From contig RSEE01000011.1 of assembly GCA_003971905.1 (NCBI GenBank), positions 1-64,000 on the forward strand: a stretch of DNA of 64,000 nt. Direction: 5' to 3'. The translations under genes were made by a program, and so were the position numbers. Of this stretch, positions 23,833-33,429 are shown in pieces. The stretch comes from Moniliella sp. 'wahieum' (lineage: Eukaryota; Basidiomycota; Moniliellomycetes; Moniliellales; Moniliellaceae). Within the stretch, counting starts at the first letter, position 1; each line of letters begins with the position of its first letter. Below the pieces are notes generated by a model. That model searched no databases, was not told where the DNA came from, and saw only the letters and a list, made by a program, of their open reading frames with translations.

Positions 23833-24665
23833 TTTGTCCCCGTTTGCTTGCTGCGCCACACATTGTGCTAGCTACAGATGCCACCCATGGCACTGCTCCT
23901 CTCTCTCGCCATCGCATTCAAAACGTTTCTCCTGTCCGCTTTTCCATCCCCTGTCATGCATCATGCCTCATGCCTCATACTTTAAGACTACCTGGCTTCG
24001 CAATCCCCCTTTCACGGGGGGGTGGCGAGGGGGTATACGCCGTGTTCTTTCCATGTTCTCTGGTCTTTCCATGTTCTTTGGCACAAGGAGTGATGGGTCC
24101 GTATAGGCGGACTTGCTCTCGTTGTGCTGTTGTGCATGAGACAGACAAATTCCGTTGTTATGTGTCGCCGAGTGTGATGGACCTTTGCGTTGTTGAAGCT
24201 CGAATGTGTGAACCCACCAACGCCCAAGAAAGAAAGGGCAAATTGGGCTGTTCTGGCCTGAGGTGCTCAATGATTAATGAGGTCTTCTGATCTGCCGTGC
24301 TCTGGCTGACCATCATAGAGACCGACGTAGCTCCAAGCTCATTGACCCATCGACTGGTCGACCTGGTCGATCATCGATCATTTGGATGGCCGTTTTTGAA
24401 CGTTTGACGAGTTGGATTTGAAACGACCGATTTCGAAGACAGACTGCCATGTGGCATGTGGAAGCGCCGCCCCCCCAGAAGGGAAAGAGTGGCGCCATGC
24501 TCTCCTGCATCGTGCCAGGCTGGCAGCACACGGCGAGTGCCGACCTGCCGCAGGCTTACGTGGTATGCTCTGCGTGGCGAGCGGCGATTGGCTTGGGCCC
24601 AGCCAGCAGCCAAGACACCAGACAGCGCCACTGCGTCTGCTCTACCATATCTGACCCTGCCCTCC
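23833..24665. other. Intergenic, no gene recognised
   Basis: The 833-bp gap holds CATGCATCATGCCTCATGCC words near 23955, a short direct repeat of TTCTTTCCATGTTC/TCTTTCCATGTTC (24046-24079) and GATCATCGATCATT near 24370. It also includes the SAR1 promoter. No domain-bearing frame is present. Confidence 0.5.
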
Positions 24666-25364
24666 ATGTTCATCCTCAACTGGTTCTGGGTGCGTCGTCC
24701 TGCCCCCCTCCCCGCCCTCGCCCCCCTCCTAGCTGACTCTTGCTTTCCCAGGACGTACTGGCCCAGCTTGGCCTGGCCCACAAGAACGCCAAGATCCTCT
24801 TCCTCGGCCTCGACAATGCCGGCAAGACCACGCTGCTGCACATGCTCAAGAACGACAAGCTGGCCACGCTCCAGCCGACGCTCCACCCCACCAGTGAGGA
24901 GCTCTCCATTGGCCAGGTTCGCTTCACCACCTACGACCTCGGCGGCCACTTGCAGGCGCGTCGTCTGTGGAAGGACTACTTCCCTGAGGTTGACGGCATT
25001 GTCTTCATGGTCGACGCAACCGATGTCCCCCGCTTTGTCGAGTCGCGCGCCGAGCTCGACTCGCTTCTGTCTATCGAGGAGCTGTCCAAGGTGCCCTTCC
25101 TCATCTTGGCAACAAGATTGACTCGCCGGCCGCCGTGTCGGAGGAGGAGCTGCGTGCGGCGCTGGGCTTGTACCAGACCACGGGTAAGGGCAAGGTGCCC
25201 CTTAAGGACATTCGTCCTGTTGAGCTCTTCATGTGCTCCGTCGTGGAGCGCCAGGGTTATGGCGAGGGGTTCCGTTGGATCTCCCAATACGTGCGTAGCT
25301 GCCTTCACTTTTCCTTGCAACCACGAACTAACCTGAGTTGTCTTGTCTCTCCTGCTAGATTTGA
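24666..25364 (+). CDS. SAR1: SAR1, COPII-initiating small GTPase
   Basis: SAR1 recruits the Sec23/24 coat to the ER membrane to form COPII vesicles. Exon 1 encodes MFILNWFW, the amphipathic membrane-inserting helix, followed by a 62-nt intron (24690-24751). The core reads [20 protein letters not shown] (P-loop), [12 protein letters not shown] (switch I), [15 protein letters not shown] (DxGG and switch II) and FMVDATD. The G4 box NKID is recovered only after one frame change near 25107, where a G appears to be missing from a GGG run. The last intron, 25291-25358 (68 nt), splits ISQY from Ile-stop, giving the typical SAR1 ending FRWISQYI. The length, about 189 residues, matches the family. It is upstream of and convergent with SGT1. 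Confidence 0.95.
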
Positions 25365-25735
25365 TGTTGAAGTACCAGGTCTCCCTTACTCCTTGCTGGC
25401 AAGACAATCTTGATCATTGTCCCAAAGTAGGTTCAATTGTCTTCACCTGGCATACCCATTCGCATCTGTTCCAGGAGAGCGAGCGGTACAGAAACGATGC
25501 ATCTTCTCATACATCTCATTCTCAGAACATCAGATTTCACCTCTTCCATTGGTCGTTAGTCACTGGTTGCCCGATCCTAGCTGCCTACCCCATCTCCTCT
25601 CACCTCAGGCTGTTGAGAATGCTCATATGCCCACTGCCTCAAAGCTCTTACCCTTCCTGTATATTTGGCCAACCCGCGAGTTTTCCAAATGCTAGTCGTA
25701 GTTGTGACCCATTTGATTGTCATCTGGCGTACTGC

Positions 25736-26622
25736 TCATGCGCCTTGGACATTCACCCCTGAGGGGGGCTTCGTGAGAACAGAGCCTTTGGAGACCTCAT
25801 CCAGTTGGTCGCAAGGCACTTCCTTTGGACTCGAGATACGAGGTGACAATCGCGTTGCGGGTCTCTTCCTGGCATCGGTAGATAAAAGCTTGAAGAATGG
25901 ATCGAGGTCGAGTTGTCATTCCTTCCTCATCAGGGTCGAACTCGCCTCCTTCCCATCCGGGTTGAGCTGGTCTAGACTGGCTGGAACGTTCCACTTCATG
26001 AAGGTGCGCAATGACTCTTCCTCGTTGGAATACGTATCCTGAGATCCATGTGAGGTACCAGGCATGGCGTCTTGGGTACCTCCAGGGAACCGAAGGGCCA
26101 CTCGGCGCTTTGGAGCCAGGTGTTTTGGCAGGAACGCTGGATGTTTTGGAAGGAGCGCTGGGGGTTTTGGCAGGGGCGCTGGATGTTTTGGCAGGGGCAC
26201 TGGGTGCTTTGGAAGGGGCGGCAGATGCAGCGGTTGAGGCGCCAGCAGGGATGACAGAAGGTAATTTCATGTCGACAGTCAACTTTGGCCAGTGTAAACC
26301 CCGAGTCTCCTTGGCTAGGACGAGGTCCAGCTTCATGCTAAGGACTTTGTAGGAGCTGTGCGGCCGAGGGCGAATTGGAGCAAAGAGATCAATGAGTATA
26401 ATGTCATCTTCTTTAAGTTCACCACCGAGGTCGATGTGCACCTGTCGGTAGGTAAAGATAATATCGACCTTGTTGGGGTCGAGCTTTTTTTTGAAGACAG
26501 ATACAACGACCTCCTGGTCCGTTTGGTAAAAGTCAATCCTACGCAGAAATAGAACGGTTAGCATGGAAACAGAGCGGATTAAAGGGCGCTGGGAAGAGAG
26601 CATGCCTAGGAGGGGCCGACAT
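25736..26622 (-). CDS. SGT1: SGT1-like co-chaperone (CS + SGS domains, no TPR seen)
   Basis: SGT1 bridges HSP90 to SCF ubiquitin ligase and kinetochore assembly. The CS domain starts IDFYQTDQEVVVSVFKKK and includes FTYRQVHIDL and YKVLSMKLDLVLAKETRGLH, ending LHWPKL. A Pro/Ala/Ser/Lys linker made of a repeated unit (APAKTSSAPAKTPSAPSK) joins it to the SGS domain. The SGS region shows EETRNAIVTSYLESKGSAL and, after a one-base shift, TNWDEVSKGSVLTKPPSGVN before the stop at 25736-25738. The N-terminal TPR domain of canonical SGT1 is not found upstream. The modelled start (MSAPPRHALFPAP) precedes a putative 32-nt intron at 26539-26570 with a GCTAACC branch site. Several frame changes lie in the linker and SGS parts. 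CacyBP/SIP-type proteins are an alternative, but the TNWDEV ending favours SGT1. Confidence 0.75.
26118..26216. repeat. Coding minisatellite in the SGT1 linker (27-nt unit)
   Basis: About three and a half direct copies of a 27-nt unit (core GATGTTTTGGCAGGGGCGCT) encode the SAPAKT-type linker of the SGT1-like protein on the minus strand. The unit is a multiple of three, so copy-number change would keep the frame. Confidence 0.7.
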
Positions 26623-27881
26623 GGCGCGGAACGAAGAGTAGCGTTGGACGCCAAGAATGAACAGATGGTGGCGGCGCGGACCAGCGGGTGAACAACGGAG
26701 ATGGGTAAGTACACGGCTTACCTAAGCAGGACCACTGCTATCCTCTGGAGCTGGGCAAAAGGACACGACGCGTCTCGACCACAGATGGGCCATTCAGCAG
26801 CGAATATTGATTCAGGTAGCAAGCATCATGCCAAGCGGTTAGGAAGAAGAGGAGGGATGGAGGAGAGGACATGCGAGATAGAACGGTGCCTGTGCGCGCA
26901 CGGCGTGTAACTTGGCTGCCGACAATCCCTATCATCACCATCAAGCTGTGATGGGTCATTCCCGCACGTGGCCGCATCCTCCTCCTTCTATTTACAAATG
27001 CAAAACACACTGGCATGATCTCCATTCATCCTATCATCCCACTTTCCTTCATTTGTTCCTTTTGGCAGCTGGGCCACCTCTGGTCCCATGCGTTTCTCCA
27101 TTTCGCAGCGCCTTGTTATCTGTTCCCGATGTTTAAAAGGGGGGATGGTGAGATCAACCACAGACTCTATACACCACCCGACCGTTGCTTGTGCCAGGGA
27201 GTGTGAAAATGTTTTCCGTATCACTTGTAACAGCGCAACATTTGGAACGCTGTATCCAAGTTCCACCCCTGCTCAACACATTGCACCACTAGATCCTTGA
27301 CGTCCGTAAGGGGTGTGGAAACCTGTCCAGATCGATCAAGCAGAATCTGGATAAATCCAGTGACGAGCCTGTGGTTGCTCGAGTGCGACTTGGAGAACAT
27401 CCGGCGATCCTATGGATCAGCTGCAAAGCAGCCTTCAGACAAGACATGAAGGCAAAGCGGTGAGCCACAAGTCTTCAAGCAACGTCTGAAGGGAATGAGA
27501 GGGGGAGGGAGAGAAGGGAGATGGAGCGAGCAGGGGGTGGGCAGCCTGCGAGCGGAACTCTTTCGCACGACTAGTGAGCGTTACCGATCAACTGGAGGAC
27601 CGTGCAGGGGAACCGATTGTTTCTGGACCTGTACAGAGAGTGCAGTCCCCTGCTAGCTAGTGAGTCACTGGATTAGTCAAGCGCAAGCCCAGACGCCACG
27701 CCGCAACTGTGCCTCCGCGGCTAAGAAATAGAGTTGTCTCGGATATTATTTCCGCGTGCTGTTTTTCATTGTGCCCGTGGATCTATGTCCTGTACCTTTT
27801 TTTGACCCACCACCCAGGAGCTTCCCGCTCCTGATCGACCGGTCTCACCTCCGCTGCACCATCTCCCCCTCTAAACCTTGC
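26623..27881. other. Divergent intergenic region
   Basis: About 1.3 kb between divergently transcribed SGT1 and the FCY2-like permease, so it should hold both promoters. No gene with a recognisable domain and no strong repeat is seen. A TATA-like site closes the region before the permease. Confidence 0.5.
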
Positions 27882-27888
27882 TATTTAA
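27882..27888 (+). promoter_or_regulatory. TATA-like element of the FCY2-like gene
   Basis: TATTTAA lies 53 bases upstream of the permease ATG at 27941. It is assigned by motif and position only. Confidence 0.4.
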
Positions 27889-27940
27889 GGCTGGCTGTTT
27901 TCTGCTTACGCCTCTGAGCCATCGTCATCGAGTCATCGTC

Positions 27941-29585
27941 ATGAACGAAGCATCGCCAAAGCTCAAGCCCACCAGCCTGCCTGGCTCGGATGATATGACC
28001 GCTTTGGGCTCGCCGGACGAGCTGCCTCTGCCCGTCCAGGCTGGAGAGAAAGACCAGGTATTCCACCAGCACTTCCAGCGGCTTACCACCCTCCTCGCCC
28101 GCGCACAAATCGAGAGCCAGGGCATTGTGCCCCTCCCACGCGAAGCCCAAACGGGAACCGCATGGTGGAGCGTTGGCTTCTCTGGTTCTCGGGCAACTTC
28201 AACATACTCTCCTTTAGCACCGGCACCCTGGCTGCCACCTTTGGTCTTAGCTTTTACGGTGCCTATGGCACTATTGTCGGCTTTGGTATCCTCTGCGCTC
28301 GCCGCCCGCCTATCTCACCACCTTCGGCCCGCCGCTTGGCATGCGCCAGCTGGTTCAGTCCCGCTACAGTTGGGGCTTTTGGCCCACATGCCTTATCGCG
28401 CTTCTGAGTGCTGCGACTATGGTCGGGTTCTGTATCCTTAACGCAATTCTGGGTGGACAGACTCTGGCGGCGGTTAGTTCCCACACCGAGGGGTGGATCA
28501 CTACGGCGAGTGGAAGTGGCGCTGTGTTAATTCCCCTTGAGCACGAGACCCTGTCGACGACGGTAGGGATCGTGATTGTGTGCATATGTGCGCTGGTCAT
28601 CTCATTCTTTGGCATTCGCATCTTGCATGTCTTTGAGCGTGCCATCTGGGTGCTCACCATCATTCCTTTTGTCTCGATCATTGCTGTGGCTGGCACCGGA
28701 CCCCGGGGTCTGCACATTCCTGAGGCAGCCAAGTCGCAATCGACCGAGGAGTACCCAGCCGGAAGCGCGGCCCCAGTTCTTGCCATGGCAGGTGTCGTGG
28801 CTGGCTTCTTTATTCCATACGCACCTTTGGCCAGCGACATGTCGCTATACTTGCGGCCCGACACGAGCTCGTGGAAATGTTTGGGTGACTTACGCTGGCT
28901 TTGTCTTGTCCAGTGTCCCTGCTATGATGCTGGGCGCTGCCTTTGCGTATTCGGCCATGGATATCCCCGCTTGGCAAGATTCCCTGGACACGTCGGTTGG
29001 TGCCTTTTAATACAATTCTTGCTGGACCGCAAACGCGTGGGACGTCAGCGCTGCGCGGCTTTGGCAAATTTGCCACCGTCTTACTCGCCCTCTCGACAGA
29101 GAGTAACTTGGCCCTAACGTTCTACTCTTTGACGCTAGCCATTCAGACATGGTGCCGTTTCAAGATCGTCTACCACACGCCCCGCTTCTTTTTCAGTATC
29201 TTGGTCACGGCTATTGTACTTCCCACAGCGATCGCGGGGGCAAATCACTTTTACAATACCTTGTCGACGTTCACCACCATTCTCTCCTACTGGTCCGCGC
29301 TTTACGTTGCCATTGTCATGGTAGAGCACGTCATCTTCCGCAAGTCCAACTTTGCTAACTACGACAGATCGGCGTGGGACAAGCCGACCAAGCTGCCCTG
29401 GGGATCGGGGCTATGTCGGCCGCGTTAATATCGCTTGCGCCTTGATCCCTTCAGCCTCGCAGTCGTGGTACACCGGGCCTATCGCCAAACACTCCGGAGA
29501 CCTTGGGTTTGAGGTTGGGTTTGCTGCAGCAGTAGTACTCTACATCCCTATGCGCTACCTTGAACTGCGCATGTTCAAGAGGTAG
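27941..29585 (+). CDS. FCY2: Purine-cytosine permease (FCY2-like, NCS1 family)
   Basis: NCS1 permeases import cytosine and purines with protons across the plasma membrane. The hydrophilic N-terminus (MNEASPKLKPTSLPGSDDMT) includes RIESQGI-like sequence leading to the core: NFNILSFSTGTLAATFGLSF, YGAYGTIVGFGIL, the conserved TTFGPPLGMRQLVQSRYSWG, then helices such as LIALLSAATMVGFCILNAIL and GQTLAAVS. FFGIRILHVFERAIW, VVAGFFIPYAPLASDMSLYL and SSVPAMMLGAAFAY follow. The end is YTGPIAKHSGDLGFEVGFAA and YIPMRYLELRMFKR, stop at 29585. About six one-base frame changes break the reading, while about twelve hydrophobic helices remain recognisable. The length, about 545 residues, fits the family. No intron is required. 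Confidence 0.88.
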
Positions 29586-30842
29586 CCGGTGTCCCCCTGG
29601 AACATGTTGAATGTCAATACACTATTACTCTGCTATTTGCACTCTGACGAGGTAGTGTACGAGACGACCACCAGGGCTCCGCCCCAGTCTGGACGCGGTG
29701 TATGTGGAGCTGGATTACACGTTATGGAGGCTAATAAGCAGTGCATGTTGTACGCTTCCACGGCACTTCTCAACAAGAGGCGACCAAACGTAACTCCGGG
29801 GGTTGACTCCGATCGGTTTGTACAGTTATTTTTATCGGTACACAGGGGTTAGAAGACTCGGATGGAAGATACTACTTTGATCTAGTACGGCCCAGCGGAC
29901 GCGCTTGGCAGCTGAGGCAACTGACGTATTCATGGGCCTGACCAGCCTGGGCCTGAGGGGCATTGTCACCCAGGTGTCACAGTGTGACATGTGACCATCG
30001 ATCTGAAATCTGATTCGCACTGATCAACGTGCTGTGGGCTATAACATGCGCAACACGATGTCCGCCGCAGATGAACAGATGGCGCATGCCCACCAAGCCA
30101 ACTGGCCGGGAAGCCGTGGCGGCGGTGACCGGCTGTTGTGACGTGCAGTGGAGATGACAGTTTGACGACGTATAGACAGAGAGACCCTGGGCGATGCTGA
30201 CACTATAGTAGGCCAGTGCTCTCTGTTGGCCGTCCTAGTTGTGTGCTCCTATCATGTTCGCGTTCCCCCTCCTGCCTTCTCTCCATGACCGATACCGCTT
30301 CCACTCGATACTTCGCTCACCCTCCGTGCTCGTGATCAGCTCCCTATCTCTTTGACAGTCAGTAGGGGTCATCTGTTTGCCACCAGTTTTGGCTACGGCG
30401 CAACACTTCGGCTGGGATGCGATTAGTTCGTGGCGAATGTGAGACGTTGAGGTTTCTGGCAGCGACGTCTGTGAGGCCTGACTCACATAAGCGACCACAG
30501 GGGGCGTTCTGCGGTGGACGTTGCGTGTTGGGCTGCTTTGGGCCGGCGGCAACCTGCGGCAGCAGCCGCGGGACTGAATGAATCATGCATCATGCATCAT
30601 GCATCATGCATCATGCATCATTAACCATTCATCATGCATGGGACGGAAGCACTGTGGCACAGGGTGCAACTCGATGGAAACATGGCTGCTGCTTCAAGTA
30701 GAGCAGTTGCCATGGTTTTTTCGCTGTTTCCACCAACAGATAAGCGAGCAGCTGCCTTGGGTTTTCGCCGTTTTCATCAACAGATACCTTCTCTCCCACC
30801 ACCAGTTCCTCCACCTCTCACTTATCTTCCCATCGCCACCAT
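29586..30842. other. Intergenic, ATGCATC microsatellite inside
   Basis: About 1.25 kb without a recognisable gene. It carries the ATGCATC array described separately. Direct near-copies of TTTTCGCTGTTTCCACCAACAG and TTTTCGCCGTTTTCATCAACAG (about 30719-30784) also occur close to the following transporter gene. Confidence 0.5.
30582..30621. repeat. (ATCATGC)n microsatellite
   Basis: Five and a half perfect direct copies of the 7-mer ATCATGC. Shorter versions of the same word occur at 17690-17712, 20908-20925, 23957-23980 and 52599-52608. Confidence 0.85.
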
Positions 30843-32874
30843 CGCTGGGCGCGCTTCTTCATTGGCCATCTCAAGGATGCACCCAGCCAGCTGCTGCTCC
30901 AACCACGCCTCCAGGCACGCGCCTTCTATCGCGACTCATTCGTTCTGCGCTTCCGCCGCTCGGACGATGAGCAAACCCTCAATGGCGCTACGCCCCCTGT
31001 GGACGAAGACGACCCCACACCGCCTGACAGTCCCCTAACCAGGAAACAGACCCTGATACGGAGAAGAGCCCGGGACGCACACCCGATGCTCGTGCGGTTG
31101 CGCCGTCAGTTCGCCGGGCGAACGTCCCAGGTGTGTGGGGCCCAACGGCGAAGTGTTCATTGTGGGATGGGACGAGGGGAGAAGAACAACCCACAGAACT
31201 GGACTGTTTACAAGTGGTGTATGACCATCTCGGTTGCTGCCATTGCAACGGTCGTGGGCATGGCTTCATCAATCGACAGTGCTGGTGTCCAGTATTCCGT
31301 CGTCAGTTCCATGTGGGCATCGAGACTGCAGAGCTACAAACTGCACTTTATCTCGTTGGCTTTGGCATTTCTGCGCCCATCTTTGGTCCTCTGAGCGAAC
31401 TAGCTGGGAGGGTGCCTGTCTACTGCTTCACACTTTTGATTTTTTCCCTGTTTGAGATGGGTGCAGCCCTGTCGCAAAACATACAAACCCGCGTTATTCT
31501 CCGCTTTTTTGCGGGTTTTGGGGCAGTTCGCCGCTATCAACGCAGGCGGGTCGGTTGCGGATATGGTAGATGGCCGCAGCCGCACCATCTACTTCGCTAT
31601 ATTTTCCCTTAGCGGCTTCTTAGGTCCCGCTTGGGTCCTGTAATAGGAGGATACCTTGCCATGAACGCTGGCCAGCAATGGTGCGATTGGGTCATGGCTT
31701 TGACTTCGTTTGCTCTGACGGCCACCCTTGCGCTCTTTATGAGGAGACATACGCCCCTATCTTGCTCAAGGACAAAGCTCAAGCTATCCGCAATGTAACG
31801 GGGGATGGCCGTTACATGACCGCTCTGGAACGGGAACGGATGGATGTCCCGTTCAGCCATGCGTTCAGAGCAGCCCTTTTCAAACCGTTGGCATACCTGA
31901 TTTGTACGGCAGCGATCTCCCGTGTGACTTGTGGCAGTGCTGACATGTTTATACCCACCAGACGAACCTATTGTCTTTGCCTTATCGGCTGCATTATCTA
32001 TGATCTATTGTGTCTTCTTTGGGTTTCTTGAGGGCCTATCCACGACCTTCCAGCGCTGGCACTTCAATGCTGGCAAGATTGGGCTCGTCTTTCTTTCGCT
32101 CTGTGTTGGTCTCACATTTTCTTTGGTGCCATTGCCCTGGATTTACAAGCGGTACGTACGCAAAGAAAAGAAGCTCAACAGCATCTGGCCCAGCTGAAGG
32201 CCGAAGGCGTCCCCGATCAAACATATCTCCCTTAGAGGGACAGCCACCCCCGGAGGAACGATTGATTCATGCCATGTTGGGTACCTGGTTCCTTGTAGCC
32301 GGCCTGGCGTGGCAAGCCGGTACTAGCACCCTTGCCCCTGACGGCTCTCCTTGGCCTGCCATTGTGGCTTTGGTATTCGTGGGCGCCGGGGTTTTGGCTT
32401 GGTTTATCTCTTCCTACCGTGAGTCTCTTCTTTGCACCAGGAGCGCCCTCTCATCTCTGGTTTGAGACTACACGTAATGTTGCTAACCGCCCCTACCCAA
32501 TTGCAGAGTATGTGATTGATGTTTATGGCACAGGGAGTGCAAGTGCCCTTGCCACTCTCACATTGGTGCGCTACCCCATTGCTGGGGGCGCTACTATGTT
32601 CAGCCATCCGTGTTTTTTGATGCCCCGCCATCATTTCTGTTATACTGACCTCCCTTCTTTGACATTCGCAGGCCCCATGTACAAAATCTTCGTACGTCTT
32701 TTGCTGCCTCGACGCGGTGGGTATCTCATGTGCTGACCTCTATTTTTGTGTGCAGGTCCACAATGGGCGCTGACGCTCCTAGCGTGCCTTTCATTTGGAT
32801 TCTCCTTCATTCCATTTGCCTTTTACATTTGGGGCCGTCGGATCAGATCCTGGAGTCGCTTTGCGCGGACTTGA
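30843..32874 (+). CDS. MFS transporter, DHA1 drug/polyamine type
   Basis: The protein resembles fungal TPO/FLR-type H+ antiporters of the plasma membrane, which export polyamines or drugs. A cytosolic N-terminus (RWARFFIGHLKDAP, then SFVLRFRRSDDEQTLNG) precedes NPQNWTVYKWCMTISVAAIA, a block typical of this family. Next come ELQTALYLVGFGISAPIFGP, LSELAGRVPVY, RVILRFFAGF, GGSVADM and FLGPAWGPVIGGYLA, which resembles antiporter motif C. Three GT-AG introns lie near the 3' end: 32419-32506, 32610-32671 and 32692-32755. The last exons read APMYKIFVHNG and WALTLLACLSFGFSFIPFAF, ending IWGRRIRSWSRFART with a stop at 32872-32874. About seven frame changes occur. The true start is unresolved because the leading frame has no ATG before an upstream stop at 30741. 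Substrate is not inferable. Confidence 0.82.
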
Positions 32875-33429
32875 TGCGTTTTGCTATGGGAGGGGGGCTT
32901 TTCTCCCATGCGCCGGTGTGCCACCGCGGCAATCAACCGCCATCTCCATCAGCTGCAGCATATGCTCATCGCATCCATGGACTTGGTTTCAAGACGGGGA
33001 GGTGTCAGAACAGTCCTCTTGGCAAATCAGGTGTAACTTCTCACTGCTCTTCACTGATTCTGTTATCCTTCTTTCTATACCTGCGCATCCTTTGTTTCCC
33101 TTGGTACTTGGTCTCACTCTCCTCGCCCGACCCTTACCGAAGGAGTGCACCTTGTATGCTTTCAGTCCCTATAATCACAAGCATGGCTTGTACACACCAA
33201 GAAAACGTGTAGCCAGGACAAAAACCGCTGTTGCCTTCGCGTTGATTGCAATATTATCCAGTGTCCAGCCTGGACCGAAGGAGAAAATGATCTACTAGTC
33301 GCCTACGGGGTGGTACGGTAAGATGCAGAATGAGGCATATATAGACGCATGAAGCGGGCCTCACAGATAATTCCGTTCGGGTGGCCACTTCACTGTTGGT
33401 GGCAAAAAGGGGAGAAGCGGTTAATGTAA
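32875..33429. other. Intergenic between convergent genes
   Basis: About 550 bp between the MFS gene and the convergent YTP1-like gene. Only short frames, no domain or repeat seen. Confidence 0.5.

Noticed and set aside
30582-30621. CRISPR-like array
   Set aside because: The ATCATGC copies are continuous with no unique spacers, so this is a microsatellite in a eukaryotic genome.
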